Source: Caballeronia sp. SL2Y3 (GTDB lineage: Bacteria; Pseudomonadota; Gammaproteobacteria; Burkholderiales; Burkholderiaceae). Taken from it: 64,000 nt of DNA. Location of the stretch: assembly GCF_022879575.1 (NCBI RefSeq), contig NZ_CP084260.1, positions 682,001 through 746,000 on the forward strand. The letters are read 5' to 3'. The position numbers were made by a program, and so were the translations under genes. The notes under the pieces are model-generated. The model saw only the letters and a program-made list of their open reading frames with translations, was not told the origin of the DNA and made no database searches. Shown piece after piece: positions 55,401 through 64,000 of this stretch; the first letter of the stretch is position 1, and each line of letters begins with the position of its first letter.

Positions 55401-57806
55401 CTAGTTTACCGGGGCGGCGGACTCGGCTTCGACGGCAAGCGAAGCCAGCGCGTCGAGAATCGCTTCGGGCGTGGCGGGCGCGCGCAGCTTCGGCGCGTGC
55501 TGCGCGTCGGGCGAAGCTCCCGCGATGGCCGCGCGGATCGCGAGCAGCACCGAAAACGCCAGCAACAGCGGCGGCTCGCCGACCGCCTTGGAGCGGAAGA
55601 TGGTCGGCTCGACATTCTCGTTGCCCGCGCCGCGAAAGAGCGCGACGTTGAACGCGGCGGGCGTGTCGTTGACGGCGGGAATCTTGTAGGTGGAAGGCGC
55701 GTGCGTCATCAGGCGTCCGTCGCGGTTCCACCACAGCTCCTCGGTCGTGAGCCAGCCCATGCCCTGAATGAAGCCGCCTTCCACTTGGCCTAAGTCGATG
55801 GCCGGATTGATCGAGCGCCCCGCGTCGTGCAGCAGGTCGGCGCGCAGCAGCTTCCATTCGCCGGTGAGCGTATCGACCACCACTTCGGAGACCGCCGCGC
55901 CGTACGCGAAGTAGTAGAACGGATGGCCGGTCAGCGTCTTCGCGTCCCAATGGACTTTGGGCGTGGCGTAGAAGCCGTCGGACCACAACTGCACGCGCGC
56001 CAGATACGCGGCCGCGACGAGTTGATCGAAAGGCATCTGCCCGCCGTTCGCCTCGACAACGCCGCCGTGAAAGCGCACGTCGGCCGCTGCGCCGCCGAGC
56101 TGCTTCGCGGCCAGTTCCGCGAGGCGCTCGCGGATGGTCAGCGCCGCCGCTTCCGCCGCCTTGCCGTTGAGATCGCTTCCAGTGGATGCCGCCGTCGCCG
56201 ACGTATTCGCGACCTTCGACGTATCGGTGGCCGTCACCCGCACGCGCGCGAGGCCGATGCCGAGCACGCTCGCCACCACCTGCGCGACTTTGGTATTGAG
56301 CCCCTGGCCCATTTCCGTGCCGCCGTGATTGACGAGCACCGAGCCGTCCTTGTAGACATGCACGAGCGCGCCGGCCTGATTCAGAAACGGCACGTTGAAC
56401 GAGATGCCGAACTTGACCGGCGTGAACGCGATGCCGCGCTTGAGCACGTCGTTGGTCGCGTTGAACGCGGCGATCGCTTGGCGGCGCGCGTGGTAATCGC
56501 TCGTCGCGATCAACTCGTCGGTGAGCGGCGCGAGCACGTTGTCCGCGACCGTCTGGCCGTACGGCGTGACATTGCGCGCGTCGATGCCGTAGTAGTTCGC
56601 GCGCCGCACATCGAGCGGATCGCGCTTCAGCCGATGCGCGATTTCATCGAGCATCACTTCCATCACGAGCGCGCCTTGCGGGCCGCCGAAGCCGCGAAAC
56701 GCCGTGTTCGACTGCGTGTTCGTCTTGCAGCAGAACGCGCGGATATCGACATCGCTCAAGAAGTACGCGTTGTCGAAGTGGCAGACGGCGCGCGTCGCGA
56801 CCGCGCCCGACAAGTCCGCCGAATAACCGGCCCGCAGCGCGATCTCGACGCGCGCGCCGACGATGCGCCCGTCGTCGTCGAAGCCCGCTTCGTATTCGTA
56901 GACCGCGTCGTGGCGCTTGCCGGTGATCATGAAGTCGTCGTCGCGGTCGGCGCGCAGCTTCACGGGGCGTTTCAGCACATGCGCGGCGAGCGCCGCGACG
57001 CACGCGAACACCGCCGATTGCGATTCCTGGCCGCCGAACCCGCCGCCCATGCGCCGGCATTCGCACACGACCGCGTGCGTCGGCCAGTCGAGCATGTGCG
57101 CGACGACCTGCTGCATTTCGCTCGGATGCTGGGTTGAGCTGTAGACGAGCATGCCGTCCGATTCCTTCGGCACCGCGTACGCCACCTGGCCTTCGAGATA
57201 GAACTGTTCCTGCCCGCCGACCTCGAATTCCCCGGCGATGCGATGCTTCGCGCCCGCGATGCGCGCGTCCGGATCGCCGCGTTTCAGATGCAGCGGCGGC
57301 AGCACGAACTGCTTGCGCGCCTTGGCTTCGCGCGGCGTGAGCACGGCTTCGAGCGGCTCGTAGCGCACGACATCGTCGCTTTTGGCGAGCGCGGCGGCGC
57401 GGCGCGCCAGGTCGTGCGTCTCGGCGATCACCGCGAACACCGGCTGGCCGAGGTACTGCACTTCGTCGGCAGCGAGGATCGGGTCGTCGTGCAGCACTGG
57501 GCCGCAGTTGTTCTCGCCGCAAATGTCGGCGGCGGTCAGAACCGCGACGACGCCGGGCGCGGCGCGAACGGCATCGAGATTCATCGAGACGATGCGCGCG
57601 TGCGCGTATCGCGACAGCCCGAGCGCCGCGTGCAGCGTGCCGCGCAATTCGCGGATGTCGTCGGTGTAGACGGCCTCGCCGCTCACATGCAGCGCCGCCG
57701 ATTCGTGCGGCAGCGCGGCGCCCGCGGCATCGGCGTCCACGTTGGCGGGGCGGGCTGCGGCATCCAGTGCCGTATCGAGTGCGATCGGTTCGCTCGCCTT
57801 GTTCAT
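55401..57806 (-). CDS. xdhB: Xanthine dehydrogenase, molybdenum-binding subunit XdhB
   Basis: Large catalytic subunit that oxidises hypoxanthine and xanthine, 801 residues. Seen: GEAVYTDDI at the N-terminus, QEQFYLEGQ and RMGGGFGGQES (Moco and glycine loop), AFRGFGGPQGALVMEVMLD with the substrate Arg, NHGGTEMGQGLNTK, and the catalytic Glu in KAVGEPPLLLAFSV near the end. The ATG overlaps the xdhA stop by 4 bp, so the subunits are coupled. Confidence 0.96.
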   Translation of the reverse strand: MNKASEPIALDTALDAAARPANVDADAAGAALPHESAALHVSGEAVYTDDIRELRGTLHAALGLSRYAHARIVSMNLDAVRAAPGVVAVLTAADICGENNCGPVLHDDPILAADEVQYLGQPVFAVIAETHDLARRAAALAKSDDVVRYEPLEAVLTPREAKARKQFVLPPLHLKRGDPDARIAGAKHRIAGEFEVGGQEQFYLEGQVAYAVPKESDGMLVYSSTQHPSEMQQVVAHMLDWPTHAVVCECRRMGGGFGGQESQSAVFACVAALAAHVLKRPVKLRADRDDDFMITGKRHDAVYEYEAGFDDDGRIVGARVEIALRAGYSADLSGAVATRAVCHFDNAYFLSDVDIRAFCCKTNTQSNTAFRGFGGPQGALVMEVMLDEIAHRLKRDPLDVRRANYYGIDARNVTPYGQTVADNVLAPLTDELIATSDYHARRQAIAAFNATNDVLKRGIAFTPVKFGISFNVPFLNQAGALVHVYKDGSVLVNHGGTEMGQGLNTKVAQVVASVLGIGLARVRVTATDTSKVANTSATAASTGSDLNGKAAEAAALTIRERLAELAAKQLGGAAADVRFHGGVVEANGGQMPFDQLVAAAYLARVQLWSDGFYATPKVHWDAKTLTGHPFYYFAYGAAVSEVVVDTLTGEWKLLRADLLHDAGRSINPAIDLGQVEGGFIQGMGWLTTEELWWNRDGRLMTHAPSTYKIPAVNDTPAAFNVALFRGAGNENVEPTIFRSKAVGEPPLLLAFSVLLAIRAAIAGASPDAQHAPKLRAPATPEAILDALASLAVEAESAAPVN

Positions 57807-59329
57807 GGCTGCTCCTCGGAGATCGACGCATGCGCGGCGTACGCGAACGCGTTCACTTGGGCCAGCGCGAGCGGCGCGTCGGCGCGCGTCTCCAGATGAA
57901 AGCGCCGCAGCAGGTTGCGCGCCACCTTCGCCCGATAAGCGCTGGATGCGCGCATGTCGGTGAGCGGCTGGAAGTCGGCGTCGAGCGCGTTCATCGCGGC
58001 GCGCACGGTGTCGTCGCTCCACTGCGCGCCGATGAGCGCCGCTTCGGCCTGCGCCGCGCGCTTGGGCGTTGCCGCCATGCCGCCGAATGCGATGCGTGCG
58101 CTCGTCACGCGATGGCTGTCGTCGAGCCGGATCGCGAAGGCGGCGCATACGGCGGAGATGTCCTGATCGTAGCGCTTCGCCGCCTTGTACGTCCGGAACC
58201 GCAAGTCCGCGCCCGGGCGCGGCACGCGAATCGCCGCGACGAATTCGCACGGCTGAAGCGCGGTCTTCTGATACGCGAGATAGAACGCGTCGAGCGGCAT
58301 CGTGCGAGTCTTGTCGCCGAGTTGCAGCACGAGTTCGGCGTCGAGCGCGATGAGCGCGGGCATCGAATCGCCGATCGGCGAGCCGTTCGCGATGTTGCCG
58401 CCGAGCGTGCCGGCATTGCGGATCGGGCGCGACGCGAAGCGCGTCCAGAGTTCGGCGAGTTCCGGGTAATCGGCGGTGAGCGCGGCATAGGCGTCTTCGA
58501 GCGATGCCGCCGCGCCGATCGTCAGCGTCTGCGCGTCGCGTTCGATGCGCTTCAGTTCCTCGACGTTGCCGATAAAGAGGATGTCGCCGAGATCGCGAAA
58601 CTGCTTGGTGATCCACAGGCCGATATCGGTGCTGCCCGCGAGCAGCCGCGCGTCCGGGTTCGCTGCCCGGAGGCGGGCGAATTCGGCGCGCGTGACGGGC
58701 GCATGGAACGCCGGCGCACCGAAGGCTTCGCCGCGCGCGTCCGGCGCGCGGTACTCGAACGTCTGATCGCGGCGCAAGCCGGCGAGCGTTGCGCGGATCG
58801 CATCGCGGTCGAAAGCCGGCGGCGGGTAGTCGAACATGCGCTCGGCGGCGTCGATGATCGGCCGGTAGCCGGTGCAGCGGCACAGATTGCCGGAAATGGC
58901 GGCGGCGATTTCGTCGCGCGACGGCGGGCCGGCATCGCGCGGATGGGCGTGATACAGCGCCCACAGCGACATGACGAAGCCCGGCGTGCAGAAGCCGCAT
59001 TGCGAGCCGTGGCAATCGACGAGCGCCTGTTGCACCGGGTGCAGCGCGCCGTCCGCGTTGCGCAGATCTTCGACGGTGAACAGCGCGCGCGAATCGAGCG
59101 TCGGCAGAAGCTGGATGCACGCGTTGACGGCCTTGAGCGCGAGCTCGCCGGCTGAATCGAGTTCGCCGACGACCACGGTGCAGGCGCCGCAATCGCCTTC
59201 GGCGCAGCCTTCTTTGGTGCCGGTGCAGTCGTTCGCGCGCAGATGCTGAAGCACGGTGCGCGTGGCGGGCGCATCGGCGATGTCGCGGACGATGCCGCGG
59301 TGCAGGAAGCGGATGGTGTGCGTTGTCAT
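57803..59329 (-). CDS. xdhA: Xanthine dehydrogenase, FeS/FAD subunit XdhA
   Basis: Small subunit that carries electrons from the molybdenum site to NAD+, 508 residues. The plant-type [2Fe-2S] cluster cysteines C42, C47 and C50 are in EGCAEGDCGAC; the second cluster has CGFCTPGFVMS and NLCRCTGYRPI. From about residue 190 the FAD domain follows (LLAGSTDIGLWITK, then IGAAASLEDAYAAL and NAGTLGGNIANGSPIGDSMP). First gene of the purine set; a 22-bp palindrome lies about 130 bp upstream. Confidence 0.96.
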   Translation of the reverse strand: MTTHTIRFLHRGIVRDIADAPATRTVLQHLRANDCTGTKEGCAEGDCGACTVVVGELDSAGELALKAVNACIQLLPTLDSRALFTVEDLRNADGALHPVQQALVDCHGSQCGFCTPGFVMSLWALYHAHPRDAGPPSRDEIAAAISGNLCRCTGYRPIIDAAERMFDYPPPAFDRDAIRATLAGLRRDQTFEYRAPDARGEAFGAPAFHAPVTRAEFARLRAANPDARLLAGSTDIGLWITKQFRDLGDILFIGNVEELKRIERDAQTLTIGAAASLEDAYAALTADYPELAELWTRFASRPIRNAGTLGGNIANGSPIGDSMPALIALDAELVLQLGDKTRTMPLDAFYLAYQKTALQPCEFVAAIRVPRPGADLRFRTYKAAKRYDQDISAVCAAFAIRLDDSHRVTSARIAFGGMAATPKRAAQAEAALIGAQWSDDTVRAAMNALDADFQPLTDMRASSAYRAKVARNLLRRFHLETRADAPLALAQVNAFAYAAHASISEEQP

Positions 59330-59457
59330 GAGCCGGGCAGGGACATTGCGGACCAGGCGCGCGTTACGCGGTTTCCGCCTGCATCCCGAAATTCGGGCAT
59401 GTCATGCGGACTGCGCGCACGTAGATCGCCATCCAGCCTCGACCATAGCACCGCAAT

Positions 59458-59479
59458 ATCCCAAAAATATTTTTGGGAT
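59458..59479. promoter_or_regulatory. Perfect 22-bp palindrome upstream of xdhA, candidate operator
   Basis: ATCCCAAAAAT followed directly by its exact complement ATTTTTGGGAT. It lies in the 244-bp gap between dsbB and xdhA, in AT-rich sequence. With no loop it is a poor RNA hairpin, so a site for a dimeric repressor or activator is more likely than a terminator. The regulator is not encoded in the window. Confidence 0.6.
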
Positions 59480-59573
59480 CGTATTCAGATTATGCGGAAG
59501 CGCTGATGCGGGGAAGTGAAATGCGAGAGAAAGGCAAGACGCGCGGGCCGTGAATGCCCGCGCCGAAGGCAAG

Positions 59574-60119
59574 TCAAAGCGCCGCCGCCCGCGTTTTGCG
59601 CCTCGACCGGAGGCTCAACGCAACGAGCGCGAAAATAATGGCGAACGCGACCAGCGACCACTGCGGCAGCGAGAGCCCGAGAATCGGCGGATAAGCGGTC
59701 TCGCAAAGCCCCGCTACCTTGAAGACTTGCGGCAGCCAGCGCGCGGGCGGCAGGCTGTCGACGACGGGTTGCAACGCGTCGAAGCCGCAGCTGAAGCCGG
59801 GATTCGCCTGAATGTAGACATGCCGCGCGGCCGTGGCCAGCCCGCCCAGCGCCGAAAGCGCGACCAGCGCCTCCAGCAGCGCGACGCCGCGCCAGCCGTT
59901 GAAGCCCGCGCCGAGAAACGCGAACACGGCGATCAGCACGAAGAAGTAGCGCTGGATGATGCAAAGCGGACACGGGTCTTCGCCACGGAAGAACTGCAGA
60001 TACAGCGCCCCGGCGACGAGCGCGAGACACACGAAGCCCAGGAGCGTCAAGAGCCGACGCTCGCGGCGCAGCGCGCGGTCGTCCTCGTGCATCGTGAATT
60101 GATGTAGATGGTTGTTCAT
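59574..60119 (-). CDS. dsbB: Disulfide bond formation protein DsbB
   Basis: Four-helix inner-membrane quinone reductase that reoxidises DsbA, 181 residues. The first periplasmic pair is C50-P-L-C53 in [15 protein letters not shown] and the second is C111 (NPGFSCGFD) with C139 (AGLCE), all present. RYFF with the quinone-contact Arg follows the CxxC. The start at 60119 is a choice between two in-frame ATGs 27 bases apart; neither has a strong ribosome site. Confidence 0.93.
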   Translation of the reverse strand: MNNHLHQFTMHEDDRALRRERRLLTLLGFVCLALVAGALYLQFFRGEDPCPLCIIQRYFFVLIAVFAFLGAGFNGWRGVALLEALVALSALGGLATAARHVYIQANPGFSCGFDALQPVVDSLPPARWLPQVFKVAGLCETAYPPILGLSLPQWSLVAFAIIFALVALSLRSRRKTRAAAL

Positions 60120-60232
60120 TATTTCGCAACGTTTCGAGAAGGAAGCACCTGACCGGGCGGGCATCGCGCAGGAATTCTAGCGCGATCGCCCGGCGCGAAA
60201 CACAGCCGCGTTTTCGTGACCGATGCGGCGTG

Positions 60233-61612
60233 TCAGCGCGTCGTCTCCAGCACGGCTTCGACCGCGCGGCCGATGGAGAGCAGCGTGTCGTCGGCGTTCG
60301 GCGCGCCCGCGAGCATCAGGCCGACCGGCGCCTCGCCGCGCCGATGACACGGCAGCGACAGCGCGCAGGCATCGAGGAAATTGAAGGTCGTCGGGTTGCG
60401 CAGCACGAGCGCGTTGGTGCGCGCGAAACGGTCGTCGTCGGTCTCAAGATCGACAATGCGCGGCGGCAGCACGGGCACCGTCGGGCAGACAATGGCGTCG
60501 AAGCGTTGCCAGAGCGTCGTTCGCGCGGCCTCGATCATGGCGGCGCGGGCTTCGCACAGTTCGATGTAGTCCGCGGCGCTCGCGGATTCCGCGCGCATCA
60601 GGCGCGCGAGCACGCGCGGATCGTATTCGCTTGCGTGCTCGGCAATCAGCTTGCGATGCCACGCGTACGCCTCGATCGCCACCAGCCCGAAGCGGTTGAT
60701 TTCCGGCAGACGGTCGAGCGGCGCGAAGCGCACGTCTTCCACCAGCGCGCCGGCAGCGGCGAGATGATCGACCGCCGCCTGCACGGCCTGCGCGACAGGC
60801 GCTTCCACGCCGTCCGTCACGTAATTCGTGAGCACGCCGAGGCGCACGCCGTCGAGCGGGCGGGTGGCGGGCACGTCCGGCTCTCGCCCCGCGAGAATGC
60901 GGTCGACGAGCGCGCAACACGCGACCGTCGCGCCGATCGGGCCGAACGAATCGAGCGTCTTGGAAAGCGGCACGCCGCCTTGCTTCGGAATGCGGCTCGC
61001 GGTCGGCTTGAAGCCGGTCAGGCCGCAGAACGCGGCGGGAATGCGCAGCGAACCGCCCGTATCGGTGCCGAGCGCGACGGCGGCCATGCCGTCCGCGACG
61101 GATGCCGCCGCGCCCGACGACGATCCGCCCGCGATGCGCGCGTCGTCCGGCCCGTTCGCCCGGTACGGCGAGCGGGGCGTGCCGTAGTGCGGATTCAGGC
61201 CGAGCCCCGAAAACGCGAACTCGCTCATGTTCGTGCGTCCGACGATCACCGCGCCCGCGCGGCGCAGGCGCGCCACCGTGACGGCGTCGGCGCGGGCGGG
61301 CTCCGCGTTCGCCAGCACGCGCGATCCGGCGCGCGTTACCTGACCTTCGACATCGAAGAGATCTTTCACGGACACCGGAATGCCCGCGAGCGGCGAGAGC
61401 ACTGTGCCTGCGCGGCGCAGTGCGTCGTGGGCGTCGGCGGCGGCGCGGGCGTGTTCGGCATCGACCTGAAGGAACACGGTCGAGCCCTGGCCGTTGGGAT
61501 CGGCGATCCGTTCCAGCGCGGTCTCGACGAGCGCGCGGCTCGTCGTGCGGCCGCACTTCAGTTCTGCGGCGAGGAGGGCTAGCGGGGGAAACTGCGGCGA
61601 AGTGGTCGGCAT
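60233..61612 (-). CDS. Amidase signature-family enzyme
   Basis: Serine amidohydrolase, 459 residues. The Ser-cisSer-Lys triad is visible: K83 in IPVSVKDLFD, the cis-Ser in IAGGSSSGAAASV (about 164-165) and nucleophile S188 in LGTDTGGSLRIPAAFCGL. Annotation as Glu-tRNA amidotransferase subunit A is unlikely because no gatB or gatC is near and the C-terminal half differs. The amide substrate is unknown. Neighbours dsbB and hemN give no clue. Confidence 0.88.
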   Translation of the reverse strand: MPTTSPQFPPLALLAAELKCGRTTSRALVETALERIADPNGQGSTVFLQVDAEHARAAADAHDALRRAGTVLSPLAGIPVSVKDLFDVEGQVTRAGSRVLANAEPARADAVTVARLRRAGAVIVGRTNMSEFAFSGLGLNPHYGTPRSPYRANGPDDARIAGGSSSGAAASVADGMAAVALGTDTGGSLRIPAAFCGLTGFKPTASRIPKQGGVPLSKTLDSFGPIGATVACCALVDRILAGREPDVPATRPLDGVRLGVLTNYVTDGVEAPVAQAVQAAVDHLAAAGALVEDVRFAPLDRLPEINRFGLVAIEAYAWHRKLIAEHASEYDPRVLARLMRAESASAADYIELCEARAAMIEAARTTLWQRFDAIVCPTVPVLPPRIVDLETDDDRFARTNALVLRNPTTFNFLDACALSLPCHRRGEAPVGLMLAGAPNADDTLLSIGRAVEAVLETTR

Positions 61613-61823
61613 GGCATCGAGCAGTGGCGTTGCCGGCGGTGGCGCAGGCGAAGCGTGCGGCGGGCTTCGGTCATCGTGCCGGCGGCGGTCCGATGCGGGC
61701 GGCGGCGCGGCGCATCGGCGGTGAAAGGGCGGGCGGTTGGCGAACTGAAGCCGGACGCCCAGGGTGGCTGTCATTCTAAGCCAGCGCAGTAAGAAATACC
61801 CGACCTCGCGATGAGTCGTGTGT

Positions 61824-63206
61824 TTAGATCGTCCGCGAGAACCGCCGGAGGCTCGCCTGCCCCAGATAGCGGTCGAACACCGATGCGACGTTGCGCACGA
61901 GCATGCGTCCGGCCGGCAGCACGCATATGGCGTCCGGCGCGATGTCGATGAGGCCGTCGTCGGCCATCGGCGCGAGGCGCGCGAGTTCGGCCGCGAAAGC
62001 GTGTGCGAAGACGATGCCGTGTTCGCGCTCGACGTCGGCAAAGCGCAGCGCGCCGCCGCACATCAGCCGCATGATGACGTCGCGGCGCAAGACATCGTCA
62101 GCGGAGAGACGCACGCCGCGCTGAATGGGGAAGCGGCCCGCGTCGATGGCGGCTGCGTAGTCGGCGAGATCGCGCGCGTTTTGCGCGTAGACGTCGCCGA
62201 CCTTGCCGATGGACGACGCGCCGATGCCGATCAGATCGCAGTCCGCATGCGTGCTGTAGCCCTGAAAGTTGCGCTGGAGCGTGCCGGCCTCGAAGGCGCG
62301 GGCGAGTTCGTCGCCGGGCAGCGCGAAATGGTCCATGCCGATGTAGACGTAGCCCGCATCGCTCATCCGCTCGATCACGCGCTCCAGAATGGCGAGCCGC
62401 ACGGCGGCCGAAGGCAGCGCCGCTTCGTCGATCTGACGCTGCATCTTGAAGAGCGCGGGCATGTGCGCATAGCCGAACACGGAGACGCGGTCCGGCGCGA
62501 GCGCGATGATCGTATCGAGCGTGCGCGTGAAGCTCTCGACGCTCTGATGCGGCAAGCCGTAGATCAGATCGACGCTCACCGACTCGAAGCCGTGCTCGCG
62601 CGCCGCGCGCATCACGTCCTCGGTCATCGCGCGCGGCTGGATGCGGTTGACGGCCTGCTGCACGCGCTCGTCGAAATCCTGCACGCCCAGGCTTAACCGG
62701 TTGAAGCCGAGTTCGCGCAGCACTTTGATGGTTCCGACGGACGCTTCGCGCGGATCGACTTCGATCGAATATTCGGCGCGCGCATCGGGCACGAGATTGA
62801 AATGCTCGGCGGTGGCGGCCATGAGTTCGGCCATCTCGCCGTGCGAGAGGAATGTCGGCGTGCCGCCGCCCCAGTGAAGCTGCGTGACGGGGCGGCGCGT
62901 ATCGAAGCACGCGGCCTGCATCGCGAGTTCGCGCTTCATGCGGTCCAGATACGGGCGGGCGTGCGCGCGGTTTTTCGTCGCGACCTTGTTGCAGCCGCAG
63001 TAGAAGCAGACGGTGTCGCAGAACGGAATGTGGAAGTACAGCGACAGATCCGCCGATGCGCCGCCTTGGCGTGCGGCTTCGAAGTAGTGCGCGGGATCGA
63101 ACGCATCCGTGAACTGGACGGCCGTGGGGTAGGACGTGTAGCGCGGGCCGTGCGCGTCGTAGCGCGCGAGCAGGTCCGGGCGAAAGAGGGTGTCGGCGAG
63201 AGTCAT
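61824..63206 (-). CDS. hemN: Oxygen-independent coproporphyrinogen III oxidase
   Basis: Radical SAM enzyme of heme synthesis that works without oxygen, 460 residues. The iron-sulfur motif is C63-x3-C67-x2-C70-x-C72 (FCDTVCFYCGCN), typical of true HemN. HWGGGTPTF is the SAM loop, GVQDFDERVQQAVNRIQP the conserved middle motif, and a HemN_C domain follows. ATG at 63206 gives MTLADTLFRPDLL; the longer frame upstream overlaps the promoter region. Divergent from the YkgJ-like gene. Confidence 0.95.
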   Translation of the reverse strand: MTLADTLFRPDLLARYDAHGPRYTSYPTAVQFTDAFDPAHYFEAARQGGASADLSLYFHIPFCDTVCFYCGCNKVATKNRAHARPYLDRMKRELAMQAACFDTRRPVTQLHWGGGTPTFLSHGEMAELMAATAEHFNLVPDARAEYSIEVDPREASVGTIKVLRELGFNRLSLGVQDFDERVQQAVNRIQPRAMTEDVMRAAREHGFESVSVDLIYGLPHQSVESFTRTLDTIIALAPDRVSVFGYAHMPALFKMQRQIDEAALPSAAVRLAILERVIERMSDAGYVYIGMDHFALPGDELARAFEAGTLQRNFQGYSTHADCDLIGIGASSIGKVGDVYAQNARDLADYAAAIDAGRFPIQRGVRLSADDVLRRDVIMRLMCGGALRFADVEREHGIVFAHAFAAELARLAPMADDGLIDIAPDAICVLPAGRMLVRNVASVFDRYLGQASLRRFSRTI

Positions 63207-63345
63207 GGGCAGCCTTGAAGTTGCGCCGATCTTACGCGGGCGCGTGCGCGCGCGCCTTGCGTGATAACGTCGCAGCCGCTTTCCGGGGTGCTCCTGGCCG
63301 GCATGGGACAATGGCGCCTTAGCCGCTGTCTCGTCCGCTTTCGCC

Positions 63346-63627
63346 ATGTCTACTTCGTCTTCGTCCCCTCATGCCTGCCGCGAAGGATGCGGCGCGTGCT
63401 GCATCGCGCCGTCCATCACGAGCGCCATTCCCGGCATGCCCAACGGCAAGCGCGCGGGCGAGCCGTGCGTCCAGCTCGACGATGACCTGCGCTGCAAGAT
63501 CTTCGGCGATCCGCGCCGGCCCGCGTGCTGCGGCGGCCTGCAGCCGTCCGCCGAGATGTGCGGCGAAACGCGCGAGCACGCCGTTCAATGGCTCGCGCGG
63601 CTCGAAATCGACACGCAACCGCAATGA
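63346..63627 (+). CDS. YkgJ-family cysteine-cluster protein
   Basis: Short 93-residue protein with eight cysteines, including CREGCGACC at residues 11-19 and [15 protein letters not shown] in the middle, matching the YkgJ zinc- or iron-chelating domain. The family is thought to bind a metal cluster; its function is unknown. The protein is soluble and soon followed by the exported DUF1439-like gene. Confidence 0.85.
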   Translation: MSTSSSSPHACREGCGACCIAPSITSAIPGMPNGKRAGEPCVQLDDDLRCKIFGDPRRPACCGGLQPSAEMCGETREHAVQWLARLEIDTQPQ

Positions 63628-63677
63628 ACTTCGTGTGTCCAAGCACCGTCACGACATTCAGTAGAGGAGATTCCCGC

Positions 63678-64000
63678 ATGCCACGACCCGTCGCGCCGCT
63701 CAGGCGCCGGTTGCTGCTGGGCGCGCTCGCCGCGTGGCCGGCACTCGCGCTCGCATCGACGGCGCATGCCGCATCCATCTTTCCGTTTATTCCGGACCAC
63801 TACACATTCTCGCAAAAGCAGGTACAGGAAGCGGTCGCGCGCAAGTTTCCGCTGGAACGCACCGCGCGGCAGATTTTCGATGTCGTGCTGAGCAATCCTG
63901 TGGTCGGCATGGCGGCGGACCGCAACCGCGTCACGGTGCGCGTGGATGCGCGTCTGTCCACGCCCTTCATGCCGAACCCGGTGAACGGCGCGTTCACGTT
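63678..64000 (+). CDS. DUF1439/YceB-like exported protein, 3' end outside window
   Basis: The frame opens at the ATG at 63678 (GAGGAGA upstream) and stays open to the window end, 107 codons. A twin-Arg-like basic start (RRRLLLGALAAWPALALASTAHA) is a signal peptide. The mature start (FIPDHYTFSQKQVQEAVARKFPLERTA) resembles YceB/DUF1439 envelope proteins. It lacks a clear lipobox Cys, unlike many YceB proteins. The rest lies beyond the window. Confidence 0.75.
   Translation, partial: MPRPVAPLRRRLLLGALAAWPALALASTAHAASIFPFIPDHYTFSQKQVQEAVARKFPLERTARQIFDVVLSNPVVGMAADRNRVTVRVDARLSTPFMPNPVNGAFT

Overview
The window is a 64 kb piece of a high-GC betaproteobacterial chromosome. Gene content and order point to Burkholderiaceae, Burkholderia sensu lato (Paraburkholderia/Caballeronia-like). 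Examples are ftsK-lolA-rarA-serS, the minCDE block, rph-rdgB-hemW, gmk-rpoZ-spoT next to greB, an Omp32-type porin and an xdhABC purine operon. Most genes are densely packed housekeeping genes, and start-stop overlaps are common. The genus is an inference from gene content only.

Layout. 1-7.3 kb: ftsK (5' end cut off), lolA, a fimbrial-like protein, an NCS1 permease, rarA, serS and tRNA-Ser(CGA). 7.3-17.8 kb: a small lipoprotein, map, a GNAT enzyme, minCDE, a ClC-type exchanger, an OpgC-family membrane protein, an MHS transporter and small envelope or hypothetical genes. 17.9-22 kb: an accessory patch of different base composition that abuts tRNA-Ser(UGA). It holds a toxin-like gene with an overlapping immunity-like gene, a decayed second toxin gene and two tandem DUF4279 immunity-like genes. 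An orphan terminator at its left edge suggests that it was inserted just downstream of the tRNA. 22-34 kb: an MFS exporter, hemW-rdgB-rph, yicC-gmk-rpoZ-spoT, two tRNA-Arg(ACG), greB, a porin and a strong small-RNA candidate. spoT carries an apparent one-base deletion that puts its ACT domain out of frame. 34-42.5 kb: an exonuclease/GIY-YIG fusion, a periplasmic chorismate mutase, tRNA-Thr(CGU), fbp, pepN and a DUF4136 lipoprotein.

42.6-49.9 kb is the most interesting region: seven tightly coupled plus-strand genes. PEP mutase (fused to a nucleotidyltransferase), phosphonopyruvate decarboxylase and an AEP-type aminotransferase would make 2-aminoethylphosphonate from PEP. The same operon encodes a second nucleotidyltransferase, a CDP-alcohol phosphotransferase with the complete family motif, a 2OG-Fe(II) oxygenase and a flippase-like membrane protein. 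Together they suggest CTP activation of the phosphonate and its transfer to a lipid or other alcohol, with later hydroxylation and export. The product is inferred, not shown.

50-59.5 kb is a minus-strand purine-base catabolic set: xdhA-xdhB-xdhC, an adenine-deaminase-type deaminase, a purine permease and guanine deaminase. Together they would import adenine, guanine and hypoxanthine and convert them to xanthine and urate. A perfect 22-bp palindrome upstream of xdhA is a likely operator. 59.5-64 kb: dsbB, an amidase, hemN, a YkgJ-type cysteine-cluster protein and the start of a DUF1439-type envelope protein that runs off the window.
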